Shown in pieces: positions 32,384-40,727 of a stretch of 56,499 nucleotides of DNA. Positions within the stretch are counted from its first letter, which is position 1, and each line of letters begins with the position of its first letter. The notes under the pieces were generated by a model, which was not told the origin of the DNA, searched no databases, and worked only from the letters and a program-made list of their open reading frames with translations. The position numbers were made by a program, and so were the translations under genes. Source of the DNA: Spirosoma fluviale (GTDB lineage: Bacteria; Bacteroidota; Bacteroidia; Cytophagales; Cyclobacteriaceae); NCBI GenBank assembly GCA_945868725.1, contig CAMBMU010000005.1, positions 1 through 56,499 of the forward strand. The letters run 5' to 3'.

Positions 32384-33427
32384 TTAGCTGGTTCTAAAGA
32401 CTTTTTCGAGAAGGGTGATGCTGCCTTGGTCGGCATTCAAGCGTACACGAGCTCCTACGGGAACTATAAATTGCTTCGGAATATGTCCAATCATGGCGCC
32501 GATGTAGGCAGGGATATTCAAGGGTATGATGTATTGATCCATGATTTGATCTACTGTGAAAGCACCATAACCACTGCCCGGCTTGCAATCCGAACATTGC
32601 CCAAAAACAAAGCCTTTTATTTTTCCGAGTGTGCCATTGAGTTTGAGTGTACTCATCATCCGATCGATGCGGTAAGGATCTTCTCCTACATCTTCAATAA
32701 ATAAAATAGAATCTTGAAAATCAGGATAATAAATGCTCCCAGATAAAGCTGTGAGTACGGTAAGATTTCCACCTAATATTTTCCCTTCTACAGTCCCCTT
32801 TGTGAGGGTTTGAATTCGATTTCCTTTTGCTACCAGGTCATCTCCTTTGGTCACTTCGTTTTTGAAGCTGAGCAACTTTTGATCGAAAAATAGCTGTTGA
32901 AATTGGTTGGCATTGAAGCTGTTCCAGCTACCCGATCCATTGGGACCATGAAATGAAATCAATCCAGTTTGACTGTGAAGTGCGCAGTGTAGTGCAGTAA
33001 TATCTGAATAGCCCAAAAGTGGTTTTGGATTGGCTTTTACTTGTTCGTAATCAATTAGCGGTAAGATTCGTGCTGCTCCAGAGCCTCCACGTAGGCAGAT
33101 AATTGCCTTTATTTCTGGGTCTGCAAACATGTCATTGATATCTGCAGCACGTTCTTCGTCCGTACCCGCCAGATGGCCAAATCGATTTTTAAAATTCGAG
33201 CCAACCTTCACTTTTAATCCCATTGCCTCCATTGCTTCCTTTGCGAAGGTATATTCCATTCGGTCTGCAGAAGCTGCCGAAGGACTGATAATTCCAACTG
33301 TTTGACCACGAAGTAAGGCCATAGGCAAAAGGGGAAGCGGGTTGCTGCTTTTTGCAAAATCCAATGCTAGGATGGGGCTTGAGGCTGCTAAAAGGCCTAA
33401 GGACTTCAAGAAACTACGTTTATTCAT
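32384..33427 (-). CDS. LD-carboxypeptidase (S66 family)
   Basis: 347 residues with an N-terminal export signal (MNKRSFLKSLGLLAASSPIL). S66 features are: VGIISPSAASADR (about 44-56), LRGGSGAARILPLIDYE, the LLGYSDITALHCAL nucleophile region, and a His/Glu part (FIEDVGEDPYRIDRM; IGMIGHIPKQF-like IGAMIGHIPKQ). These enzymes remove the terminal D-alanine from murein tetrapeptides. An exported form implies periplasmic action. It is 58 bp after the PBP4 gene. Confidence 0.9.
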   Translation of the reverse strand: MNKRSFLKSLGLLAASSPILALDFAKSSNPLPLLPMALLRGQTVGIISPSAASADRMEYTFAKEAMEAMGLKVKVGSNFKNRFGHLAGTDEERAADINDMFADPEIKAIICLRGGSGAARILPLIDYEQVKANPKPLLGYSDITALHCALHSQTGLISFHGPNGSGSWNSFNANQFQQLFFDQKLLSFKNEVTKGDDLVAKGNRIQTLTKGTVEGKILGGNLTVLTALSGSIYYPDFQDSILFIEDVGEDPYRIDRMMSTLKLNGTLGKIKGFVFGQCSDCKPGSGYGAFTVDQIMDQYIIPLNIPAYIGAMIGHIPKQFIVPVGARVRLNADQGSITLLEKVFRTS

Positions 33428-33485
33428 GGGCTGGAAAGTTTTTGGTGTTCAAAGTAATGGACAACTTAAACAATTGGCGGCTACT

Positions 33486-34778
33486 TCAAAAGTGATCTCT
33501 GACCTGTAGCATTACTTTTTCCACTTCTTTTCTCACCCCAGACACGGGAAATGGAAAATTAGAATTCATAAAGGCAAATGCATAGGTTTTCCCAGATTTG
33601 GTTTTCACCATTCCTGCCAAATTGTAGGAGTGACTCATACTTCCTGTTTTAGCAAAAATATAAGGGGCTGCGGCCTGGAAAGTGTTTTTAAGAGTCCCTG
33701 ACTTTCCACCTATCGCCAGATATTCCTCAAGTTGATCTTGGGGAAGGAGTTCGAGTAGTTTTTCAAAAAGGCGAATCAAGGACCTTGGTGTGATTAAATT
33801 GTGGCGGCTCAAACCACTGCCATCCACCCATTTTGGTTGATCTGGAAGATCAGCAAGTGAGGTCTTCAGGAGGTGCTCTACAGTTCTTTCATTGTCCAAG
33901 GTTTGGAAGAGCTTATCTGAAACCATCCATAGGATTTGTTCTGCCAAAAAATTATCACTGACCAACATCATTTCCTTTAAAATAGGGGCCAATTCTGATG
34001 CTCTCCATTGGCTATGATCTGCTGGAAGTGAATCGGGTCGGTAAATCCAGGGAACACCTGTTTCTTGACTCGCCAATTCCACTGCCATGGCAGGGTCAGC
34101 TTTGAATGGGATATAGGTTTCCTTACCCACAAAAGTTTCTGAATTGAAATAAAAGGTATTGCTATGAAAATCCCGCTCCACCTCTTTAAGAAATTTGGTG
34201 GAGGGTTGCAGTTTGGACTGGAAGGATGTGGGAAAAAGCGCAATTGAATTTTCCGCTTTAGTGACTTGAACTAGGTTGCCATACATAGGCAAACTACTTC
34301 TTTCCGCTGCATAATCGTAGTAATAATCGTCCCATTGCCAACCGTAGCCGAAAGCAGGTGAAACTTGGTTGGCATCCGAGAAAAGTATCACGGAATGTGT
34401 CCCGATGAATTTTTTAAAATCTGGTTGGGAAAAGTCTTTATAGTTCCAGCTCGGATCTCCAGATCCCCAAATTTTTAAGGTATCTCCAAAAGATTGGTAC
34501 CGTAAGGTTTGAGTACTATCCTTTAAGATGAGAAGGCCGGCATATAGCGTTAGTAATTTGGTGGTAGAGGCTGGGATTTGATAGATATGGCTATTTTTTT
34601 CAAATACTACCTGCTTCGAATCCAGATCATAGAGGATGAATCCGGTCAAATGTCCATTGAAGAAACTTTGGTCACCGAATGAGTTTTCCAAAATGCTGAG
34701 GGATTCTTTAGAAACCTGTGCAGGAGCAACTTTCCACAGAAGGACAAAAATCAGAAAGAGGAGGGTATTTTTTTTCAA
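33486..34778 (-). CDS. dacB: D-alanyl-D-alanine carboxypeptidase/endopeptidase (PBP4, S13)
   Basis: 430 residues with a signal peptide (LLFLIFVLLWKVAPAQ). The penicillin-binding motifs are S71-T-T-K74 (IPASTTKLL), SDN (MLVSDNFLAEQ) and KTG (YIFAKTGSMSH). The length and motif spacing match class C low-molecular-weight PBPs, which trim or cut peptidoglycan stem peptides. It sits 4 bp after DUF423 and ahead of an LD-carboxypeptidase, fitting a cell-wall turnover operon. Confidence 0.92.
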   Translation of the reverse strand: MKKNTLLFLIFVLLWKVAPAQVSKESLSILENSFGDQSFFNGHLTGFILYDLDSKQVVFEKNSHIYQIPASTTKLLTLYAGLLILKDSTQTLRYQSFGDTLKIWGSGDPSWNYKDFSQPDFKKFIGTHSVILFSDANQVSPAFGYGWQWDDYYYDYAAERSSLPMYGNLVQVTKAENSIALFPTSFQSKLQPSTKFLKEVERDFHSNTFYFNSETFVGKETYIPFKADPAMAVELASQETGVPWIYRPDSLPADHSQWRASELAPILKEMMLVSDNFLAEQILWMVSDKLFQTLDNERTVEHLLKTSLADLPDQPKWVDGSGLSRHNLITPRSLIRLFEKLLELLPQDQLEEYLAIGGKSGTLKNTFQAAAPYIFAKTGSMSHSYNLAGMVKTKSGKTYAFAFMNSNFPFPVSGVRKEVEKVMLQVRDHF

Positions 34779-34782
34779 ACGT

Positions 34783-35163
34783 TTATCGGTTTTTGTAGCT
34801 TAGATAGGCTATCGAAATCCATCCTAGGATAAATGCAATTCCTCCCAAAGGGGTGATTGCACCCAACCAAGTAATTCCGGTTAAGGATAGCACATAAAGA
34901 GAGCCAGAGAAAATTAAAATTCCAATTAGCATGCACCAGGTAGGGAGGGCAAACCCTTTCCATTGCGGTTTGACTAAGGCCAAAATCCCAATACCTAGCA
35001 GCGCCAAGGTATGGTAAAAATGGTAGTTTACAGCAGTTTGAAAGGTGTCAAGGCGACCATTTTGGAGAAGAAGTGCTTCTAAGCCATGCGCTCCAAAAGC
35101 CCCCAAACCCACTGCTAGGGCTCCAGATATTCCTGTGATTTGAAGTATTTCTTTTGCTTTCAT
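34783..35163 (-). CDS. DUF423 family membrane protein
   Basis: 126 residues with four hydrophobic segments and the DUF423 signature GALAVGLGAFGAHGLEALL (about 14-32) and YHFYHTLALLGIG. The family is uncharacterised, in the inner membrane. It overlaps YggS by 4 nt (ATGA) and is 4 bp ahead of PBP4. Confidence 0.92.
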   Translation of the reverse strand: MKAKEILQITGISGALAVGLGAFGAHGLEALLLQNGRLDTFQTAVNYHFYHTLALLGIGILALVKPQWKGFALPTWCMLIGILIFSGSLYVLSLTGITWLGAITPLGGIAFILGWISIAYLSYKNR

Positions 35164-35840
35164 GGGTTGAGATAGTTTCTGGCTCCAAAAATGGCTGACC
35201 CGATGCGTACCATGGTGCTTCCTTCTTCTTGTGCGATCTGGTAATCCCCGCTCATTCCCATGGATAGTTCCTTCATAGTCACAAAGGAAGGAAGTGAGCG
35301 ATGCTTCAGATCTTCGAAAAGCTGCTTGAGTCCTCGAAATTCGGAGCGTATCTGATCTAAATCCTCCGTAAAGGTCGCCATGCCCATTAATCCTTGTACT
35401 TGAACATAAGTCAAATTTGCAAATTCGGAGCTAGTGAGCATGGCATCCAGTTCCTCTTGATCAAACCCAAACTTACTTTCTTCGGTAGCGATGTGAATCT
35501 GTAGCAACACAGGAATGGCTCGATCGATTTTTTTGCCTTGCTTATCGATTTCTAGTAGGAGTTTGAAAGAGTCAACTCCATGAATCAAGTGGACAAAGGG
35601 AGCAATGTATTTGATTTTATTGCTTTGCAGGTGGCCAATCATGTGCCAACGGGTATCAGCAGGCATCTCAGGTTGCTTGGTCTGTATTTCCTGAACTTTA
35701 TTTTCCCCAAAATCTCGGATGCCTGCGGCGTAGGCAGCCTGAAGGTCGGCCAAAGGTTTGGTCTTGCTGACGGCGATCAGTTGACATTCCGTTGAATGAA
35801 AAGAATTTTTGATTTGAAGTAAGTTGGCTTTGATATCCAT
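35160..35840 (-). CDS. YggS family PLP homeostasis protein
   Basis: 226 residues: a one-domain type III PLP fold. The PLP lysine is in LIAVSKTKPLADLQ (about residues 22-35); further family marks are RDFGENKVQEIQTK, RWHMIGHLQSNKIKYI and LSMGMSGDYQIAQEEGSTMVRIGSAIFGAR. PLPBP/YggS binds pyridoxal phosphate and balances amino-acid and vitamin B6 pools. First gene of a leftward operon with DUF423, PBP4, LD-carboxypeptidase and SGNH genes. Confidence 0.93.
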   Translation of the reverse strand: MDIKANLLQIKNSFHSTECQLIAVSKTKPLADLQAAYAAGIRDFGENKVQEIQTKQPEMPADTRWHMIGHLQSNKIKYIAPFVHLIHGVDSFKLLLEIDKQGKKIDRAIPVLLQIHIATEESKFGFDQEELDAMLTSSEFANLTYVQVQGLMGMATFTEDLDQIRSEFRGLKQLFEDLKHRSLPSFVTMKELSMGMSGDYQIAQEEGSTMVRIGSAIFGARNYLNP

Positions 35841-35874
35841 TTTAATGACCTTAGTGGGAAGTAGTTTCCTTAAA

Positions 35875-35882
35875 CAAAGATA
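35875..35882 (-). promoter_or_regulatory. Candidate -7 element for the YggS operon
   Basis: TATCTTTG on the minus strand is a perfect TAnnTTTG match, 35 bp upstream of the YggS start. No good TTTG -33 box is visible at the right spacing. It overlaps the first base of the divergent GH3 start codon. Confidence 0.4.
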
Positions 35883-37429
35883 TGGCTATACTTAGTAATT
35901 TACTTAAAAAAGGCATTAGACTACGGGACAGTCTTGAGCAAGAATACGCCAGTCCAATGGATTTACAAAAGGAGCAACTTAAAAAATTGCTCTTGAAGGC
36001 AGCGGATACTGAGATTGGAAAAAAATACCAGTTTAAAAGTGTTTTAGGGAAGCTGAAGAGTAGTTCGGATGAGTTTTATTCCTCCTTTGCTCAAGAGGTC
36101 CCTATTTACGACTACAATTCTCTTCGAGAGGAGTTTTGGTACAAATTGGAAGAGGGGAAGAAGAATATCACTTGGCCGGGAAAAGTCAACTATTTTGCCT
36201 TGAGTTCGGGTACCTCTGGTGCTGCTTCCAAGTTTATTCCGGTTACAGATGCTATGATCAAAGCCATTCGTAAAACTGGTGTAAGGCAGCTTTTAACGCT
36301 ATCAAAATACGATTTACCCAGTTCAATGTTTAGCAAAGGAATTTTAATGCTTGGTGGGAGTACGGATTTAAAATTTAATGGAACGTATTTTTCAGGGGAC
36401 TTGAGCGGTATTACGACCAGTAAACTTCCTATTTGGTTTCAGCGATTTTATAAGCCAGGGAAAAAAATTGCAAGAAACCGAAACTGGGGAGAAAAGCTAG
36501 ATCAAATCGTTGAAAAAGCCCCAAACTGGGATATTGGAATTATTATGGGAGTTCCGGCCTGGCTTCAATTGCTTTTAGAAAAAATTATCGATCGGTATCA
36601 ACTCAAAACCATTCATGATATCTGGCCAAATCTAAGGCTATTTGTGCATGGGGGAGTATCTTTTGAACCTTACAAACTAGGATTTGAACGACTTTTGGGG
36701 CATCCATTAATTTATATTGAAACCTACCTCGCCTCGGAAGGATTCCTTGCTTATCAGGCGCTTCCTGACCGGAAATCCATGCACTTGGTGTTAAACAATG
36801 GTATTTATTATGAATTTATCCCTTTCAATTCTGAGAATTTTGATGAGGAAGGAAATTTATTGGCCAACGCAAAGGCCCTCTCTTTCCAAAAAATCGAGGA
36901 TGGGAAAGAGTATGCCTTACTTATTTCTACTTGCGCGGGCGCATGGAGATATTTGATAGGAGATGTTATTCGCATTATTTCGAAGGAAGAAGCAGAAATA
37001 ACGATTACAGGAAGGACAAAGCATTTTCTAAGTCTTTGTGGGGAGCATTTGTCCGTGGATAACATGAACAAAGCAATCGAGCATGCTTCGGAGAAATTTG
37101 CAATCCAGGTAAAAGAATTTACAGTTTTGGGAGTCCCTCATGATTCCTTGTTTGGGCACCACTGGTATGTGGGTACAGATGATGTTGTGGATCCCAAAAT
37201 TTTAATCAAGTTAATTGACCAGCAGCTGAAAGTCTTGAATGACGATTATGCAATTGAACGAAAACATGCGCTCAAGAAAGTGAATTTAACGCTCGTGCCA
37301 ACCGCCCTTTTTTACGATTGGATGCGACTCCAAGGAAAGGAGGGAGGGCAAAATAAGTTTCCAAGGGTACTCAAAGGTGATCGAGCAGCCAGTTGGAAGC
37401 AATTTATGAGTGAAAAAGGACTGGAATGA
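35882..37429 (+). CDS. GH3 auxin-responsive promoter family protein (acyl-adenylating)
   Basis: 515 residues, no signal or membrane segment. The AMP-binding P-loop-like motif is FALSSGTSGAASKFIPVTDAM (about 104-124), with a central LRLFVHGGVSFEPYKLGFER, the YLASEGFLAYQ block and TGRTKHFLSLCGEHLS. GH3 enzymes of plants adenylate carboxylic acids and join them to amino acids; bacterial members are largely uncharacterised. Its stop overlaps the LysE start by 4 nt, which suggests a functional pair. Confidence 0.9.
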   Translation: MAILSNLLKKGIRLRDSLEQEYASPMDLQKEQLKKLLLKAADTEIGKKYQFKSVLGKLKSSSDEFYSSFAQEVPIYDYNSLREEFWYKLEEGKKNITWPGKVNYFALSSGTSGAASKFIPVTDAMIKAIRKTGVRQLLTLSKYDLPSSMFSKGILMLGGSTDLKFNGTYFSGDLSGITTSKLPIWFQRFYKPGKKIARNRNWGEKLDQIVEKAPNWDIGIIMGVPAWLQLLLEKIIDRYQLKTIHDIWPNLRLFVHGGVSFEPYKLGFERLLGHPLIYIETYLASEGFLAYQALPDRKSMHLVLNNGIYYEFIPFNSENFDEEGNLLANAKALSFQKIEDGKEYALLISTCAGAWRYLIGDVIRIISKEEAEITITGRTKHFLSLCGEHLSVDNMNKAIEHASEKFAIQVKEFTVLGVPHDSLFGHHWYVGTDDVVDPKILIKLIDQQLKVLNDDYAIERKHALKKVNLTLVPTALFYDWMRLQGKEGGQNKFPRVLKGDRAASWKQFMSEKGLE

Positions 37430-38052
37430 TTTCGGAATCGGTTTTTGAGGGCATTAAACTTGGATTGCTTCTCTCCATGATGATTGGGCCGGTATTTTTT
37501 GCACTAGTCACTACTAGTTTGGATCATGGCTTTAGGCAAGCAGCAATTCTCGCCATGGGAGTTTTCTTTAGTGATTTGGTGTATGTACTACTTACTTACT
37601 TAGGTGTTCACCTTCTTTCCCAAATTCCAAGTGCAGAGAAGTACCTTGGTCTCGTTGGTGGACTTATTTTACTTGGCTTTGGAATTAATTTTATAGTTAA
37701 GAAGGTACCCCTACCTGATCCGGATCAGGTAGTGCCTCTTCCAAAGAAGCGTAAAGCTTTTTTAAAGGGGTTTGGAATTAATGGGATCAACCCATTTGTC
37801 TTGTTATTTTGGTTATCTATTGCCAGCATGGTGTCTATTAAAAATGCATGGATGTTTTCCGATCGGGTCCTTTTTTATGGATCTCTTTTAGGGACTATCT
37901 TTGGAATTGATCTTCTGAAAGCCTTTCTTGCGGCCCGTTTGAGGAGATTCCTATCACCCACTGGAAAAAAAGTTATACAAGTATTCGCTGGATTATTGAT
38001 TTGCTATTTTGGAATCAAAATGCTTTGGACGACACTATATCCTATTGGCTAA
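37426..38052 (+). CDS. LysE family amino-acid exporter
   Basis: 208 residues with about six hydrophobic segments. LysE/RhtB marks: LSMMIGPVFFALVTTSLDHG (about 15-34, containing the conserved G-P and aromatic run), MGVFFSDLVYVLLTYLG and GINGINPFVLLFWLSIAS. It should export amino acids or small amino-acid derivatives across the inner membrane. It overlaps GH3 by ATGA, so the two are translationally coupled. Confidence 0.9.
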   Translation: MISESVFEGIKLGLLLSMMIGPVFFALVTTSLDHGFRQAAILAMGVFFSDLVYVLLTYLGVHLLSQIPSAEKYLGLVGGLILLGFGINFIVKKVPLPDPDQVVPLPKKRKAFLKGFGINGINPFVLLFWLSIASMVSIKNAWMFSDRVLFYGSLLGTIFGIDLLKAFLAARLRRFLSPTGKKVIQVFAGLLICYFGIKMLWTTLYPIG

Positions 38053-38086
38053 CAAACTTTCATAACTCATTACAGGTTTACCATCC

Positions 38087-38647
38087 ATGAGAATCAGCCC
38101 TAAAGTTCAAACCCTCCCACTTTTAATCTTGGCAGTCTTGCCAGCAGAAGCTCAGGGATTTGCTGAATTGGAGCGGATCAATCAAATCCGATTGGATTAC
38201 AACCAACAAGGGATGCTCATCTTGGGGGCTTGGGCAGTACTTAATTTGCTTTTGGGGTCAATTGGTAGCTTTCGAACTCAGGGACAAAGGCAAGCTTTCC
38301 ATCAAATGAATGCCTATTGGAATGTGGTAAACTTGGGCATTGCCGTTTTTGGATTTTGGCAGGCAACCCAAGTTGCCGCTATGAATTTTTGGGAGGGTTT
38401 GGTTGCACAGCAACAAATTGAAAAGGTGCTCCTAGCAAATGTAGCCTTGGACTTTGGTTACCTTTTGCTTGGACTTTATTTAATCGAAAGAGGGAGACGC
38501 TTGGAGAAGGATAGGTGGATTGGCTTTGGTAAATCGATTTTACTTCAAGGGGCTTTTTTACTTTTGTTTGATGCGATTTTGTATGGTTTCCTACAGCAAT
38601 TGGGAGTCGAACTCTTGGAACTAGGAAAGGGGATCAGCCTAAAATAA
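38087..38647 (+). CDS. Hypothetical membrane protein (DUF6992-like)
   Basis: 186 residues. After a short N-terminal signal-like segment (TLPLLILAVLPAEAQG) there are about four membrane helices: GMLILGAWAVLNLLLGSIGS, NVVNLGIAVFGFWQATQ, VALDFGYLLLGLYLIERG and KSILLQGAFLLLFDAILYGF. The layout and QGMLILGAWAVLN segment resemble DUF6992 proteins of Bacteroidota, which have no known function. It lies 34 bp after the LysE gene. Confidence 0.65.
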   Translation: MRISPKVQTLPLLILAVLPAEAQGFAELERINQIRLDYNQQGMLILGAWAVLNLLLGSIGSFRTQGQRQAFHQMNAYWNVVNLGIAVFGFWQATQVAAMNFWEGLVAQQQIEKVLLANVALDFGYLLLGLYLIERGRRLEKDRWIGFGKSILLQGAFLLLFDAILYGFLQQLGVELLELGKGISLK

Positions 38648-38748
38648 ATAGGGTTTCCAGTTCCCAGTTTAATTTTCGATTTTGGATGCATAGGGATTGA
38701 ATTTTGTAGGTGGCTCCTAAATGGCCTTAATCTTTTTACATTGCGCCC

Positions 38749-39090
38749 ATGGAAAACACAAGACCTTGCCCAGTATGCAATTCCGATTTCACCTATCCAA
38801 TGGATGCATTGATGATTTGCCCAGATTGTGGATTGGAATGGAACCCAAGTGAAGAAGTGGAGATTGTTGACACAGGCTTGGTTGTCAAGGATGCCAATGG
38901 GGCTGTTTTAGCGAATGGGGATTCGGTGATGGTAGTCAAAGATCTTCCTGTCAAGGGAGCACCAAAATCAATCAAGGCAGGGACAAAAGTTAAAAATATT
39001 CGTCTTGTGGAAGGAGATCATAACATTGACTGTAAAATAGATGGGTTTGGATCCATGTCCCTGAAGTCTGAATTTGTCAGAAAAGCATAA
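38749..39090 (+). CDS. yjdM: YjdM/PhnA-like zinc-ribbon protein
   Basis: 113 residues. The N-terminal zinc ribbon has four cysteines ([18 protein letters not shown]), followed by the PhnA/YjdM domain: [62 protein letters not shown]. Full length. The name PhnA is historical; this is not phosphonoacetate hydrolase, and its role is not established. Confidence 0.93.
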   Translation: MENTRPCPVCNSDFTYPMDALMICPDCGLEWNPSEEVEIVDTGLVVKDANGAVLANGDSVMVVKDLPVKGAPKSIKAGTKVKNIRLVEGDHNIDCKIDGFGSMSLKSEFVRKA

Positions 39091-39137
39091 TTCTATCCAC
39101 TCGTTCGGCAGCCATTAACTCACTGTTGATCTAAAAT

Positions 39138-39171
39138 AAAAAATCCCATCGAATGCCTCGATGGGATTTTT
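39138..39171. terminator. Bidirectional terminator between yjdM and ald
   Basis: AAATCCCATCGA (39141-39152) pairs with TCGATGGGATTT (39158-39169), loop ATGCC; A-rich before, T-rich after. Between convergent genes. Confidence 0.92.
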
Positions 39172-39190
39172 CGTGAAACCTCTTTTCCGT

Positions 39191-40306
39191 TTAGGAAAGG
39201 TATTTTTCAACCGGAGTGTAAGGCATAGCAAATGCTTCCGCTACGGCCTTGTACACAATATCTCCTTGGATTACATTTAGACCAGGTACTAGATCGGCAT
39301 TCTCTTGTGCGGCCTTCTTCCAACCTTTATCCGCCAACTGAATGGCATATGGAAGGGTGGCGTTGGTTAGCGCTAGGGTAGAGGTGTAAGGTACAGCTCC
39401 AGGCATATTGGCCACGCAATAATGCACTACATCATCGATGACGTAGGTAGGATTTTCATGGGTGGTAGGCTTGCAAGTTTCAATGCATCCACCCTGGTCT
39501 ACAGCTACATCCACGACAACAGCACCTTTTTTCATGTCCTTTAACATGTCTTTCGTGATCAAGTGAGGAGCTTTGGCTCCAGGAATCAATACTGCACCTA
39601 CAATTAAGTCAGCCTGCTTGATCTGTTCCCGAATGTTGAACTCATTAGACATCATGGTCTTTACGTTGGCAGGCATCACATCTGCTAGGTAGCGCATTCT
39701 AGGAAGAGACAAATCCATTATGATTACGTCTGCACCCAATCCAGCAGCCATCCAGGCAGCTTGGGTACCTACGATACCACCTCCAAGAATAAGTACTTTT
39801 GCAGGAAGTACACCTGGTACGCCTCCCAATAAAATTCCTCTGCCTCCAAGCGGCTTTTCTAGGTAATTGGCTCCTTTTTGGATCGCCATTCTTCCTGCTA
39901 CCTCAGACATAGGAACTAGTAGGGGTAAGCTTCGATCGGCTTTTTCAACCGTTTCATAGGCCAAGCAAATTGCTTTACTCTCCACCATTGCCTTGGTCAA
40001 AGGTTCGTACGAGGCAAAGTGAAAATAAGTAAAAAGAAGTTGGTTAGGCTTGATCAACTTGTACTCTGATTCAATCGGCTCCTTCACCTTCATGATCATT
40101 TCCGCAATTTGGTAGGTAGCTTCGATACTCGGTAGCAAGCTTGCTCCAGCAGCGCTGTAGTCTTGGTCAGAAAAACCACTTCCAAGTCCTGCACTTTGCT
40201 GAACATAAACTTGATGGCCTCTTTTGATTAATTCTTTTGCACCCGCAGGAGTGAGGGCAACTCGGTTTTCGTTGTTTTTGATTTCCTTAGGAACGCCTAT
40301 AATCAT
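39191..40306 (-). CDS. ald: Alanine dehydrogenase
   Basis: 371 residues, the standard length. Family blocks: MIIGVPKEIKNNENRVALTP (N-terminus), VKVKEP-like MIMKVKEPIESEY, LTYFHFASYEPL, the NAD-binding VLILGGGIVGTQAAWMAAGL (about 168-187), VGAVLIPGAKAPHLIT and DVAVDQGGCIET. It reversibly converts L-alanine to pyruvate and ammonia with NAD. Single-gene unit. Confidence 0.95.
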   Translation of the reverse strand: MIIGVPKEIKNNENRVALTPAGAKELIKRGHQVYVQQSAGLGSGFSDQDYSAAGASLLPSIEATYQIAEMIMKVKEPIESEYKLIKPNQLLFTYFHFASYEPLTKAMVESKAICLAYETVEKADRSLPLLVPMSEVAGRMAIQKGANYLEKPLGGRGILLGGVPGVLPAKVLILGGGIVGTQAAWMAAGLGADVIIMDLSLPRMRYLADVMPANVKTMMSNEFNIREQIKQADLIVGAVLIPGAKAPHLITKDMLKDMKKGAVVVDVAVDQGGCIETCKPTTHENPTYVIDDVVHYCVANMPGAVPYTSTLALTNATLPYAIQLADKGWKKAAQENADLVPGLNVIQGDIVYKAVAEAFAMPYTPVEKYLS

Positions 40307-40650
40307 GGCTAAGTTGATTTGGATTTATACTAGTGGCGTAAAGATACTAAGCAAAATACGTTTGAGCATCTAGGTTAGAAATACTATTTGGTAGGTATTC
40401 TGTTTTTAGTGAATTTTCAAAAGTTTATTCCTTTTTAACCTTTAAACCCCCACTAAATTTTAAAAATGAAGGGATTCTAAAAAAATCTTTCGATTTTTTT
40501 TTAAAATGATTCAAAAAATCAACACCTAATAATTTAGAGGTTCACTCATTTAAAAAATTGTATTTAACTAAAAATAAAGAATAATATTTTGTTATTTTTA
40601 AAAATAACTCAAAATACCAAATTTAAAACGGGTAAATACTCTTCTTAAAA
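40307..40650. other. AT-rich intergenic region upstream of ald and the E1 fusion gene
   Basis: About 340 bp of strongly AT-rich sequence between two divergent genes. I see no ORF, repeat or stable hairpin beyond A/T runs. It must hold the ald promoter; the E1 promoter is just to the right. Confidence 0.6.
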
Positions 40651-40681
40651 TTTGTACATCCACAGTTAATGTCTATTTTTG
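40651..40681 (+). promoter_or_regulatory. Promoter of the E1 dehydrogenase gene
   Basis: TTTG (40651-40654), a 19-nt spacer and TATTTTTG (40674-40681) match the Bacteroidota housekeeping promoter consensus in both elements and spacing. The gene starts 46 bp downstream. Confidence 0.7.
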
Positions 40682-40727
40682 ACAGGCTTTAATAAACCCA
40701 AAAAGTAACGATTGGATAATTCAACCT

